Of a stretch of DNA of 64,000 bases, positions 54,297 to 64,000 are shown piece by piece (position 1 is the stretch's first letter; the number at the start of each line of letters is the position of its first letter). The notes under the pieces were generated by a model that searched no databases, was not told the origin of the DNA, and saw only the letters and a program-made list of their open reading frames with translations. The translations under genes and the position numbers were made by a program. The DNA is from Pirellulaceae bacterium. GTDB taxonomy: Bacteria > Planctomycetota > Planctomycetia > Pirellulales > Pirellulaceae. Location: the NCBI GenBank assembly GCA_023382975.1, contig JAHDXO010000001.1:62001-126000 (forward strand). The letters run 5' to 3'.

Positions 54297-55868
54297 ATGG
54301 GCAGTCGTGTCGCAGAACCATCCGGATCGTCCCGTACTGCCAAACCGGTACGCGAGGATGCTCGTTTGCGCGTCGTGATCGTCCCGCCGGCCGATCCCGA
54401 TGAAGCTCAGACGGATGGTTCGGTAACTCACTCCGCGGAACCGCCGTTCCTGGGCGAGCAACACGAGACCGTGGTATCGAAACAGCCACCCAACGGCGAG
54501 AGTTCGCCGTCCTTCGAATCCGCTTTCGCCAGCGCCGCGCAGAATCCCACTGAACTGGGTGCGGTGCTGAAGGGCGAGACGCTCGGGCATTTCCAGTTGC
54601 AGGACTTCGTCGGCGGCGGCGGAATGGGGGTCGTTTTTCGAGCGATCGACATCCGCCTCGGCCGAACCGTAGCGGTCAAAATCCTGACGCGGGACCGAAG
54701 CGATGCCGATACGCTTCGACGATTTCGTAACGAGGCACAGAGTGCCGCTCGACTGGACCACGAGAATATCGCCCGAGTTTACTATGTCGGCGAAGACCGA
54801 GGATTGCACTTCATCGTCTTCGAGTTCATCGAGGGCACAAATATCCGCGATCTGGTCCAGCAGAAGGGCCCGCTGCCCGTCGAGGAGGCGATCAGCTACA
54901 TGCTCCAGGTGGCCGAAGCCCTGGAGCACGCCTCGATGCGAAACGTGATTCACCGGGACATCAAACCCTCGAATGTGCTGATCACAGCCGCGGGGCGCGC
55001 GAAGCTGGTGGACATGGGCCTAGCCCGACTCCACCAAGTGGAGTCCGACGCTGAAGACCTGACGGCTAGTGGCGTCACTCTTGGCACGTTCGATTATATT
55101 TCACCCGAGCAGGCTCGTGACCCCCGAACGGCTGACGTGCGGAGCGATCTCTACTCGCTGGGGTGTACCTTCTATTTCATGCTGACCGGTCGCCCGCCGT
55201 TTCCCGAAGGCACGGTTCTGCAGAAGCTGCTCAGTCACAGTACCGAGGATCCCACCGATCCCAGAGCGTTCCGGCCCGACCTGGACGATCAGATCGTCAA
55301 GACGCTTGAGCGGTTGTTGGCCAAGCAACCGGCCCAGCGATATCAGCGTCCGAGCGAGTTGATCGGTCATCTCTTGTTGGTCGCAGAGCGTCTGAATCTG
55401 CCGGCCATCGCCCGCAACGGCGAGGTTTGGGTTGCACCTCGCAATTCGGTTTCCGCGCGGATCGAGCGATCTCTTCCGTGGGCCTTGCCGCTCGCGTTGT
55501 TCTTGGTCGTCGCGGTGCTGGTTGGCGGACCTTGGAGCCAGTCTCAACCATTTGAATTCCCGCAGACGCCGATCCAGTTGCAGCCGCTGCAGCCTTTGCC
55601 CGCTGCGGAGGTTGCGCCGGTGCAAGAGGCGGCGAGCGATGCTGCGGATGCGGACGATCCGAGCGAGAAGCCCGACGTCCTACCGCCGCTCGACGGTCCG
55701 ATTCCACCCGCGGCCGGTCCCGTCGAAACGAACAAAGACAGCCAGGAGAACGCGACCGTTGCAGTTCCTGACATCGTTCCCCCTGCCAAGACTCCGACGT
55801 CATCGGAACCAATCACACCGAAGATCCCGGTGGCCGACCCGGCCGCTTCCGCAACGGATTCCCCTTGA
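54297..55868 (+). CDS. Membrane-anchored Ser/Thr protein kinase
   Basis: A eukaryote-like (Hanks-type) kinase of 523 aa. The kinase domain covers roughly residues 98-365: glycine loop VGGGGMGVVFRA (from about 105), lysine in VAVKIL, catalytic HRDIKPSNVLI, DMG in VDMGLARL where DFG is more usual, and the activation end GTFDYISPEQARD. One transmembrane helix (LPWALPLALFLVVAVLVGG) follows near residue 400. The last 100 residues are a Pro/Ala/Glu-rich extracytoplasmic tail with no recognised sensor domain. It probably phosphorylates cytoplasmic proteins; target and signal are unknown. Confidence 0.9.
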   Translation: MGSRVAEPSGSSRTAKPVREDARLRVVIVPPADPDEAQTDGSVTHSAEPPFLGEQHETVVSKQPPNGESSPSFESAFASAAQNPTELGAVLKGETLGHFQLQDFVGGGGMGVVFRAIDIRLGRTVAVKILTRDRSDADTLRRFRNEAQSAARLDHENIARVYYVGEDRGLHFIVFEFIEGTNIRDLVQQKGPLPVEEAISYMLQVAEALEHASMRNVIHRDIKPSNVLITAAGRAKLVDMGLARLHQVESDAEDLTASGVTLGTFDYISPEQARDPRTADVRSDLYSLGCTFYFMLTGRPPFPEGTVLQKLLSHSTEDPTDPRAFRPDLDDQIVKTLERLLAKQPAQRYQRPSELIGHLLLVAERLNLPAIARNGEVWVAPRNSVSARIERSLPWALPLALFLVVAVLVGGPWSQSQPFEFPQTPIQLQPLQPLPAAEVAPVQEAASDAADADDPSEKPDVLPPLDGPIPPAAGPVETNKDSQENATVAVPDIVPPAKTPTSSEPITPKIPVADPAASATDSP

Positions 55869-55924
55869 TCGCGGATCGCAGGGCGAGCACACCTTCCCGG
55901 ACGAAGAACCCCGTTACCTCGGAG

Positions 55925-57001
<1,077 letters not shown>

Positions 57002-57032
57002 TTATCATCACGGCCAGAACCGCGGATTGTCG

Positions 57033-58265
57033 TCAGGCGCGGACGATCTGGGCTCCCTGCGCCGGGCGCGTCGTGAAAAGCGTGGGAGTGACGCCCGTCT
57101 GTTTCTGGTAGCGGTCGCGGATCGCTCGAGCGACCGTCTCCAAATGCTCGCGGCGCACCAGACTGACTGTACAGCCGCCGAATCCGCCGCCGGTCATTCG
57201 CGACCCGATCATGCCCTCCGAACCGTAGTCCCGCGCCAGTTCGACCAGCAGGTCGAGTTCGGCACAACTGACCTCGTAGTCGTCGCGCAGCGAGGCGTGG
57301 CTTTCGTACATCAGTGCCCCCGCGCGATGCCAGTCCCCGTTCGCGACGGCTTCGGCAGCCTGCGTGGTCCGCGCGATCTCGCCGATCACGTGGCGGGCGC
57401 GGCGGACGAGCACCGGCTCGAGCGCCGATTCATGCTGCTTCAAGAGATCGGATGTCGCGTCGCGCAGCGAGGCCACCCCCATCCCCTGCGCTGCTCGCTC
57501 GCACTGGCTGCGCCGTTGAGCGTACTCGCCGCCCGTCAATTCATGCTTGACGTTGCTGTTGACGATCAGCACCTGGACGTCGGTGTCTGTCATTGGCACC
57601 GGGGTGACGGTCGTCGAACGGCAATCGAGCAGCATCAGGTGATCCGCGAGTCCCAGCACCGAGGTGAACTGGTCCATGATCCCGCAGGGAACTCCGGCGT
57701 ACCGATGTTCGGCCTGTTGGCACAGCAGCGCTTTGTCCACGTCCGGCAGCCGCCGGCCTGTCACGGCTTCGATCAGCGTGGCCGTCGCCACTTCCAGGGC
57801 GGCACTGCTGGACAACCCGCCGCCCAGCGGCACATTCGAATCCACCAGCACGTCGAGCGGTCCCGGCTGCATTCCCTGATCTCGACAGCCGATCATCACG
57901 CCGAACACGTAGCGTGCCCAGGCGGCGATCTCCTCGTTTCGCGATTCGTCCAGCGAAATCCACTGCGGCTGCTCGACCGCCGAACTGACCAACCGGATCG
58001 GCATCTGCCAGTCGCCGCCGCCCGCAGCGTCCGCTGCGATCACGACGTACCGCTGAATCGCCATCGGGAGGACGAATCCATCGTTGTAGTCGGTGTGTTC
58101 ACCGATCAGGTTCACTCGCCCCGGCGCCGCTGCGATCCACCGCGGCGATCGGCCGAAACGCGACTCAAATTGAGTTTCCGCGCGGTGGACGAGTTGTTCG
58201 AGAGGAACGGCGATCTCGACGGCCGAAACTCGGCCGTCCGTGCATGTATCGGAATCGTGAAGCAT
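57033..58265 (-). CDS. galK: Galactokinase
   Basis: Phosphorylates galactose with ATP, the first Leloir step. It is 410 aa from the ATG at 58265. Family signatures are all present: PGRVNLIGEHTDYNDGFVLP (galactokinase signature), SNVPLGGGLSSSAALEVA (GHMP ATP-binding), and SRMTGGGFGGCTVSLV near the C-terminus. The N-terminal MLHDSDTCTDGRVSAVEIAV is a short extension. galT follows. A longer upstream frame runs into the helicase gene and is not used. Confidence 0.93.
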   Translation of the reverse strand: MLHDSDTCTDGRVSAVEIAVPLEQLVHRAETQFESRFGRSPRWIAAAPGRVNLIGEHTDYNDGFVLPMAIQRYVVIAADAAGGGDWQMPIRLVSSAVEQPQWISLDESRNEEIAAWARYVFGVMIGCRDQGMQPGPLDVLVDSNVPLGGGLSSSAALEVATATLIEAVTGRRLPDVDKALLCQQAEHRYAGVPCGIMDQFTSVLGLADHLMLLDCRSTTVTPVPMTDTDVQVLIVNSNVKHELTGGEYAQRRSQCERAAQGMGVASLRDATSDLLKQHESALEPVLVRRARHVIGEIARTTQAAEAVANGDWHRAGALMYESHASLRDDYEVSCAELDLLVELARDYGSEGMIGSRMTGGGFGGCTVSLVRREHLETVARAIRDRYQKQTGVTPTLFTTRPAQGAQIVRA

Positions 58266-58356
58266 GGCAATTCTCGTGAGTGTTCCGAACCGAAAGACCG
58301 GCGTCCGGATTATCCACGATGCAAGGCCGATTGCCAATCCGCCAACCGACGCACGT

Positions 58357-59655
58357 CTACCAGCGGCGGCCTTTTCCGGCCACCGTGCGATTGCTCGGGC
58401 GGGACGAGCGGGGCTTGGCCGTTTTCCAGCGACGCTCTGCGCTCTGGCGAGGCGGTTCCTGCGAGCCACGGGACGTCGCCGCCGCATCGCCAGTCGCTTC
58501 CGACGCGGCAACGGACTGCTCGACGAGCAGTTTGCGGCGAATGAGTCGCTCGATCGATTGCAGCAACTTGCGTTCCTGGTCGTCGCAGAACGAGACCGCG
58601 ATGCCGGCCGCGCCCGCCCGGCCGGTTCGGCCGATGCGATGCACGTACATCTCGGGCTCGTGCGGTAGATCGTAGTTGAAGACGTGCGAGACGCCGTCCA
58701 CGTCGATGCCGCGCGCCGCCACGTCGGTGGCGACAAGGACCGGAGGCCGCTCGGACCGGAAGCCGGCCAGGGTGCGCTGACGCGCCGACTGACTCTTGTT
58801 CCCGTGCATCGCTTCCGCGCGAATGCCGGCTTGGTTCAAGTGCCGCGCCACCCGGTCCGCTCCGTGCTTGGTGCGGGTGAACACCATGGCCCGGACCACG
58901 CCTTCGCCCGTCAGCAAGTCCGTCAGCAACTGGGACTTGGCCTGCTTGGGCACGAAGCACACCGACTCGGCGATCAGCGCCGTGGTCGCCTTGACCGGCG
59001 CGATGCGGATTTGCACGGGGTCGCTCAGCAGCGAGTCGGCCAACTGCCGGATGGCGTCCGGCATCGTGGCGGAGAAGAACAATGTCTGTCGATCCGCGGG
59101 CAGTTTGGCCTGCACCCGGCGCAGGTCGGGCAAGAATCCCATGTCCAACATCCGGTCGGCTTCGTCCAAGACGTAGATGCCAACGCGGCTCACATCGACA
59201 AAACCCTGGCCCATCAAATCGACCAAACGGCCCGGCGTTGCAACCAGGATATCCACCCCTCGCTGCAAATCGCGAACTTGCGGCTGCTGGCTAACACCGC
59301 CGAACACGACCGTGTGCCGCAGGCCCGTATGACGTCCGTAGGTTCGGAAGCTATCGCCAATCTGACCCGCTAACTCGCGAGTCGGAGACAACACCAGCAC
59401 GCGGGGAAATCGCGAAGGTCCGCGACTTCCTCTGTCCCGAGGCGGTTGCCCCGCGCCGGATTGCATCAAGCGATGCAAAATCGGCAGCGCGAATGCGGCC
59501 GTTTTTCCTGTGCCCGTTTGAGCGCAACCAAGTACGTCGCAACCGCGAAGGACATGGGGAATCGCTTCTGATTGAATGGGAGTGGGAGAGGTGTAACCCT
59601 CCGATGAGACAGCCCGTAGGAGGGAAGGGTCTAAACCGAGATCTGCGAAATTCAT
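58357..59655 (-). CDS. DEAD-box RNA helicase (RhlE-like)
   Basis: ATP-dependent RNA helicase of 432 aa from the ATG at 59655 (MNFADLGLDPSLL). All core motifs are visible: Q-motif TPIQSEAIP, motif I AQTGTGKTAAFALP, motif Ia PTRELAGQI, DEAD in VLDEADRMLDMGF, SAT in FFSATMPDAIR, and HRIGRTGRAG (motif VI). The C-terminal tail is short and basic (KPRSSRPSNRTVAGKGRRW). It likely remodels RNA in ribosome assembly or decay. Its stop is 91 bases before galK in the same direction. Confidence 0.92.
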   Translation of the reverse strand: MNFADLGLDPSLLRAVSSEGYTSPTPIQSEAIPHVLRGCDVLGCAQTGTGKTAAFALPILHRLMQSGAGQPPRDRGSRGPSRFPRVLVLSPTRELAGQIGDSFRTYGRHTGLRHTVVFGGVSQQPQVRDLQRGVDILVATPGRLVDLMGQGFVDVSRVGIYVLDEADRMLDMGFLPDLRRVQAKLPADRQTLFFSATMPDAIRQLADSLLSDPVQIRIAPVKATTALIAESVCFVPKQAKSQLLTDLLTGEGVVRAMVFTRTKHGADRVARHLNQAGIRAEAMHGNKSQSARQRTLAGFRSERPPVLVATDVAARGIDVDGVSHVFNYDLPHEPEMYVHRIGRTGRAGAAGIAVSFCDDQERKLLQSIERLIRRKLLVEQSVAASEATGDAAATSRGSQEPPRQSAERRWKTAKPRSSRPSNRTVAGKGRRW

Positions 59656-59830
59656 GCGTGGTCCTGATACAAGGTTCCAGGACCGAAGGCGAGTCGCAAT
59701 CATCGCGTACTCAAATAACCATTGGACCTGGCAGTGATCCAATGGGCAGTTACCGACGGGATCAGACAGTTGGTAGTTTACGCTAATCCCCGACGATGTC
59801 CAGGCGGGTGTTCAAAATTTCATCCGCTCG

Positions 59831-62407
59831 CTATTTCCGATCCGCTTCGACCACCTCGCGGGGCAGCAGCAGGTCTGCTCCGCGCGTGGCCAGGTAGGGC
59901 GGGACGGTCATCAGCAGTTTATGTCCGTTGGCGTTCTCGATCTTCCACAACGTGCCGTCCTGGCCGTTGGGAACGGGCACGCGAAAGTAACCGGGGCGCT
60001 CGAATTCGCGGAAATCGAGCACCGATTCGCCTCGACCGTCTCGCATCACGCCGGTTTGGTCCTCGGTGAACCCGCCGACGACCTTGGTGCCCCGAGGTAC
60101 ATAGAAATACAGCGTCCAGCGTCCGGACAGGGTGGTTCCAGGCGGCTGTTCCATCGACGACCGGATCGTCACCGGCTGGTGGGCCGGCAGAGCCAGTTCG
60201 GTCATGTCGCTGCCGTCGGACACTTCCAGGGCATGCAAGCCGTCGTACGGCGACTTCAAGGTGACGAGATACTCTTTCCCGTCGGGCGGAACGCTCTCGT
60301 CATGGGCCACGGGCTCCAACGTCGCCTCGCGCGGCGAGAACAAACGAAGCTTGACGTTGCCCCGGTCGCGATAGTGGGCGATCAATCCGCCGGTCACCCG
60401 GACTTCCAACGCACCGGGTTGCTCGAACCAAGTCAAGAATCGCCGCGTGCCACGGCCGCGAAGGGAAAGACTGCCCGGCAGCACCTCGGGCAATCCGAGC
60501 GCAGCGGCGGGCACCAGTTCGTCGCTGAACTCGATCGGTTCAAAGTCCAACACCAACACCGGATTGGCGGCAATGCCCGCCGAAACCATTTGCTGCAACT
60601 CCGATTCAGTGAAAGGCTCGCTACTTTTCCAAGGATTCTTTCCCTCCGGCACGCCCCACGCCGCTTCGTCTGGCACGGACACCGACCGGTCGCGAAAGCG
60701 GTCGCGGTGACAGATCGCCACCGTCGAGACCATCATCCGGTCCCGCATCCGGTACGTGTGCCGCCACAGCGATTCAAACGCCGCCTGCCGGGCCTCGCCG
60801 GTCGCGGCTCGGTACGCGTGGTACAGTTCCACATAGCGAGTGTAGAGCACCAGATCGTCTAGTCGGGCATGCACCTTGGGCGACTGCGTCAGTCCGCGTG
60901 CTGTCTGCAACGCGCGGTACATGCGTCCGACCACATCTTCCGGCGTGCGCACCGAGCGGTCATGGTTCAGCAGGCGATAGAAGTCTCGCATCGGCTCTTT
61001 GGCCGTTTCGAAGGCGTTGTCCAGGAAATCCTCGATCCACTCGTCCACCCGCTCAGCCTGGTCGACGTCCCAGAGCAGGATGGGCGAAAGCCAGTACCCC
61101 AGGCCGTTGGCGCCCCAACTATCGCCGTTCTCCGAATTCATGAATCTCGCGCCGTGCTCGTGAAAGTACGGGACGGTCCGCGCCAAGTAGCCGACTTCGC
61201 CACCGCGTGCCCGCCGCGGCATGTCATGGCTCCAAGGGAAGACATCGTGATAGTCGCGGACTCCGAGCACCGCCCCCTGTGCGGCCCAGCCTTCGACCAA
61301 CTGTTCGACCGTGAAACCACCGCGGATGAAACTGGTGGCGACGCTGACCACCACGTTCGGATGCACCCGGATGCTCGGCGGCGGGCTGTGCTGACTGTAG
61401 GCGTAGATCCCCACGTATTTCGCCCCCAGCCCCAACGCGTTGATCGCCTCGGCCACTTCGTTGGCCAGCATCACTACCCGATCGCTGACGCTGCCGGCCT
61501 GTGCGCACGCATCGCACTCGCACCAGTTGCCGCCGTCCGACGGATCCATCGAGATGCTGTCTTGGTCCGGGTTCGCTGCCATAACCCGAACCGCGTGGTC
61601 GACCACCAGTTTCCGCAAACCGGGATCGGAGATGCAGAACTTGATGTTGCCTCCCCCATCCACTTGTCCGGCCAGTCGCCGTGTGCCGTCCACCAGCGCG
61701 TAGTACTCCGGGTGCGCGCGGAACGCCGCAGCGTTGGATCGGATAATGCCGTCGTAGGCATGGCCGGTGTTCAAGCTGAAGGCGGACGCGATCCGATTGC
61801 GAGTCCGCCACCGGTCCCAAAGTGACGAGTCCGACCACGGCGCGCCGCGAGGCGCCTGGCGAGTGATGAAATCGGGCTCCTCGACGCAATCGACGGCCAG
61901 TCGCAAATCGGCCGTTTCGGGAACGATCTCCCACGAGTCGGTCAGGAACAGCAAGCGATAGCCCAGACGGTGCAACAAGTCCCATACCGCGTGTTCCACT
62001 GCCCGGTCGCTGGCACCCAGCAACCAAATGCCATCGGCATGGGTGCGCAACAGGTACTTTTCACGGTCCACCGGCGCGGCGCCAAACGCCGGATCGAAGC
62101 CCAGGGCCGTGAAATCGGCGGGGACACCGACAGCCACACCGCGTCCGCCATCCCCTTCGATCACTGGGAACGGAGCGCCGCTGACCCGCCGCAGCATCTC
62201 GGCGAGTTCGGCCGCCGCCTTGCGGGTCGATTCGCTTGCCGCTGGTCCGACCACCACCGGTTGCCGTGCCCGGCCGTCCGCAGCCAACCGCACCTCGGGC
62301 GGAGTCGCGAATACCGGAGCGAGACAGACGGACCAAGCCGCGGCCCAGGCAGCGACGGCCAACCATTTGAACTTCCGACAACAGGGTTTGTGGACATTGC
62401 AATGCAT
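59831..62407 (-). CDS. Exported DUF4838 glycoside-hydrolase-like protein
   Basis: An 858-aa exported protein. A long basic N-terminus and hydrophobic segment (KWLAVAAWAAAWSVCLAPVFA) form the signal peptide. The N-terminal domain resembles the carbohydrate-binding start of GH20/GH67-type enzymes (KAAAELAEMLRRVSGAPFPV). The middle matches DUF4838: SISMDPSDGGNWCECDACAQ, then VGIYAYSQHSPPPSIRVHPN and NVVVSVATSFIRGG. The C-terminal part is beta-rich with no recognised catalytic motif. DUF4838 proteins are thought to act on polysaccharides; the substrate is unknown. It is the last of a three-gene cluster with an isomerase remnant and a DUF6807 gene. Confidence 0.8.
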   Translation of the reverse strand: MHCNVHKPCCRKFKWLAVAAWAAAWSVCLAPVFATPPEVRLAADGRARQPVVVGPAASESTRKAAAELAEMLRRVSGAPFPVIEGDGGRGVAVGVPADFTALGFDPAFGAAPVDREKYLLRTHADGIWLLGASDRAVEHAVWDLLHRLGYRLLFLTDSWEIVPETADLRLAVDCVEEPDFITRQAPRGAPWSDSSLWDRWRTRNRIASAFSLNTGHAYDGIIRSNAAAFRAHPEYYALVDGTRRLAGQVDGGGNIKFCISDPGLRKLVVDHAVRVMAANPDQDSISMDPSDGGNWCECDACAQAGSVSDRVVMLANEVAEAINALGLGAKYVGIYAYSQHSPPPSIRVHPNVVVSVATSFIRGGFTVEQLVEGWAAQGAVLGVRDYHDVFPWSHDMPRRARGGEVGYLARTVPYFHEHGARFMNSENGDSWGANGLGYWLSPILLWDVDQAERVDEWIEDFLDNAFETAKEPMRDFYRLLNHDRSVRTPEDVVGRMYRALQTARGLTQSPKVHARLDDLVLYTRYVELYHAYRAATGEARQAAFESLWRHTYRMRDRMMVSTVAICHRDRFRDRSVSVPDEAAWGVPEGKNPWKSSEPFTESELQQMVSAGIAANPVLVLDFEPIEFSDELVPAAALGLPEVLPGSLSLRGRGTRRFLTWFEQPGALEVRVTGGLIAHYRDRGNVKLRLFSPREATLEPVAHDESVPPDGKEYLVTLKSPYDGLHALEVSDGSDMTELALPAHQPVTIRSSMEQPPGTTLSGRWTLYFYVPRGTKVVGGFTEDQTGVMRDGRGESVLDFREFERPGYFRVPVPNGQDGTLWKIENANGHKLLMTVPPYLATRGADLLLPREVVEADRK

Positions 62408-62522
62408 GGCTGTGCTTTCACAAAGGATGGTAGATGGCGAGCCGCGCGGCGTCAGCCCGCGGGTGTGTGCATGGCGATACACTCAACAAACGATGGCCAA
62501 TGGGAATCGATCTCGCAGGAGT

Positions 62523-63452
62523 TCACGATTTGGCGGGTGCCTTTGCCGCCGAACCTTCGCTGAAACAGTGACTCCAACGTTCAATCGCTTCGAGACTCGC
62601 CGTGGCGGCTCGGTCCAAGTTCTCTTCGCTGCCACCGCCTCGCAATGGTGAACACATCTCGTAGGCAACGTAACCTTCGAATCCGCCCTCTTGCAAGCCG
62701 GCGAAGAAGGCATCCAGATCCAGGAAGCCGTCGCCCAGCGGAACCGCGCGGACCATGTCGTCCAACCGCTTGTAGTTGACCAACCCAGGCTGGTAAGCCC
62801 AGCGGGGCAAGCGGACGTAGTCTGCCAATGTCGTCTGGACCATTCGCGGCGCCTAGCGGCGCGCAACCGCGCGAAGATCCTCGCCATGCAAGGCCGGTGC
62901 CCACGGGTCGAACATCGCGCGGCAATTCGGATGGTCCACATCGTCCAGAAACTCGATGTAACTGTCCACCCCCACGCCAACGTCGTGGTGATTCTGCAGG
63001 CCCAGGACAACGCCGCGTTGCGCAGCCGCCTCGGCGCATTCACGAACCGCCCGCACACAGGCGTCCCAATCCTTGGCATACCCTTCCGGTTCGGTGGCAT
63101 AGCCGGTGAAAATCCGGACGATCTTCGCTCCCAGCTTCTCCGCCAACGCGGCCAGTTGGCGGACATAGGCGATTTGAAACTCAGCCGCTGGAACCTCGGT
63201 GCCCAAGCCGAGCGTGAAGTTGGTGTAGCCGGCGATCGTGGCGATCTCGACACCGGCCGAGCCGGCCGCGTCGACAATCTGCCCGATCTGCCGGTCGTCG
63301 GTGTCGAGGATCGACAGGTGAGGCCGCTTGCCCATCAACTCGACAGCCCGGTAACCCAACTCGCCCGCCTTGTGGACAAAGGCCGGCAGATCCAACCGGC
63401 ACTGGCCCCACAGGCCGGCATAACTGACGGAAAACAGCGTGGCAGTCACCAT
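62523..63452 (-). pseudogene. Sugar phosphate isomerase/epimerase gene split by an in-frame amber codon
   Basis: Together the two parts read as one TIM-barrel isomerase of about 309 aa. The first part (63452 to 62853) starts MVTATLFSVSYAGLWGQCRL with a strong GAGGGGGA ribosome-binding site and ends EDLRAVARR before TAG at 62853-62855. The second part continues in the same frame, APRMVQTTLADYVRLPRWAY, and ends SEGSAAKAPAKS. The residue lost is most likely a leucine (TTG to TAG, one base). The ATG at 62843 has no binding site, so a separate second gene is unlikely. The upstream DUF6807 stop is 12 bases away. Confidence 0.75.
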
Positions 63453-63464
63453 GTCGATTCCCCC

Positions 63465-64000
63465 TCACTCGGCATCGGCATTGCCGGCCGCACGAGAAAA
63501 CGCGGTCCAGATTTCGTCGATCGTCCGCCGGTCGGGCACTCCGGCATGCATCCACAGTCCGTAGCGGAGTCGCAGCGGTGTGCCCGGTTCGATGGTCAGG
63601 GGCGCGTCGAGCGTCAAGCAAGCGCCCATCCAACCGATGTCGCGAACGTGAAACGGCGCCGGGTGGTTGGGGTTCGCGGGATGGTCCATCAGCGTGATTC
63701 CCCCGGCCGCCGCGTCCGTCACCGGGCCGCTGTAATCGACCCATCGCGCTGGCTTGCGGAACATCTCGGCTTCGTTTCGTTGCCCTGCGCTGTTCAGAAT
63801 CCGGCCCCCGCCTTCGGTGACGCCGATCGATTTGGCCATACGCACCCCGATTATCCCGAACGGCGTTTGGCCAAACGTCACCGCCTGGTTGCCAGGCGCC
63901 GAGAGTTCCAAGTCGATCGCCATTGTCCAGTTTCCCGCAGCATCGGTTCCCGAGCCGGGCTCGACGGTGATCCGCCGGCGTTCCAGCAGCAGCGTTCGGT
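63465..64000 (-). CDS. DUF6807 (PmoA-like) protein, 5' end beyond the window
   Basis: The frame is open to the right edge (64000) with plausible sequence TLLLERRRITVEPGSGTDA, so the ATG at 63923 is internal and the gene is partial. Visible: QTPFGIIGVRMAKSIGVTE followed by GGGRILNSAGQR, ARWVDYSGPV, GITLMDHPANPNHPAPFHVR and LRYGLWMHAG. This matches the family DUF6807, known as PmoA by an old annotation but found in carbohydrate clusters. Function is not established. It leads the small operon with the isomerase and the DUF4838 gene. Confidence 0.8.
   Translation of the reverse strand, partial: RTLLLERRRITVEPGSGTDAAGNWTMAIDLELSAPGNQAVTFGQTPFGIIGVRMAKSIGVTEGGGRILNSAGQRNEAEMFRKPARWVDYSGPVTDAAAGGITLMDHPANPNHPAPFHVRDIGWMGACLTLDAPLTIEPGTPLRLRYGLWMHAGVPDRRTIDEIWTAFSRAAGNADAE

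Noticed and set aside
57027..58544. A 505-codon plus-strand frame opposite galK.
   Set aside because: Galactokinase signatures are all on the minus strand; this is an antisense shadow.
62853..62855. Programmed stop-codon read-through or amber recoding in the isomerase gene.
   Set aside because: No pyrrolysine-type context or stimulatory structure is visible, and other genes here use TAG as a normal stop. A mutation or sequencing error is simpler.

Overview
The window looks like chromosomal DNA of a planctomycete, probably of the Pirellulales or a close relative. This rests on gene content rather than on a marker gene. It carries a BBP7-type outer-membrane protein, a giant exported protein that has an LERLEERQLL motif at its N-terminus and a dockerin at its end, secreted DUF4838 and DUF6807 proteins, a DUF6655-like lipoprotein, a CE15-type esterase, a homodimeric class II glycyl-tRNA synthetase and a membrane-anchored Ser/Thr kinase. 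The DNA is GC-rich and genes lie on both strands. I saw no rRNA, tRNA, CRISPR array, prophage or insertion sequence.

Left part (1-27 kb). It opens with the end of ribD, then an exported TIM-barrel protein, an AlkA-type glycosylase, an unknown cytoplasmic protein and a ParE/RelE-type toxin-antitoxin pair. Next come a dihydroorotase homologue that has lost most metal ligands (minus strand) and two tandem paralogous outer-membrane beta-barrel genes. A minus-strand block follows: an MMPL/RND exporter coupled to a SpoU methyltransferase, a ten-helix membrane protein built from two copies of one five-helix unit, two unknown ORFs, rsmG, an LptF/LptG-type permease, and metK followed by an aminotransferase. 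After a 74-aa conserved-looking protein come a lipoprotein and an esterase-FAH pair (plus), then a minus-strand cluster of ADP-ribosylglycohydrolase, exported GH16 and exported nucleoside hydrolase.

Centre (25.7-52.4 kb). A BBP7 protein precedes one uninterrupted gene of about 24.7 kb encoding about 8,218 residues. The product is a mosaic surface or secreted protein: N-terminal planctomycete motif, PPC domains, beta-helix stretches, a von Willebrand A domain, about 28 copies of a DGxxFxIxDG...FEFD repeat, a GEVED domain, six cadherin-like repeats and a C-terminal dockerin. The repeat family is the best candidate here for something poorly described.

Right part (52.4-64 kb). glyS faces the giant gene across a hairpin. 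A membrane-anchored Ser/Thr kinase is divergent from glyS. A DEAD-box helicase, galK and galT form a minus-strand run. The window ends in a carbohydrate cluster (DUF6807, a TIM-barrel isomerase split by one in-frame amber codon, DUF4838) that runs off the right edge.

How the genes fit together: the exported carbohydrate-active proteins (CE15, GH16, DUF4838, DUF6807), the sugar isomerase-like proteins and galK/galT suit an organism that degrades complex polysaccharides. The giant protein, BBP7, the paired beta-barrels, the MMPL exporter and the LptF/G permease are cell-envelope functions. ribD, metK, rsmG and glyS are housekeeping genes.
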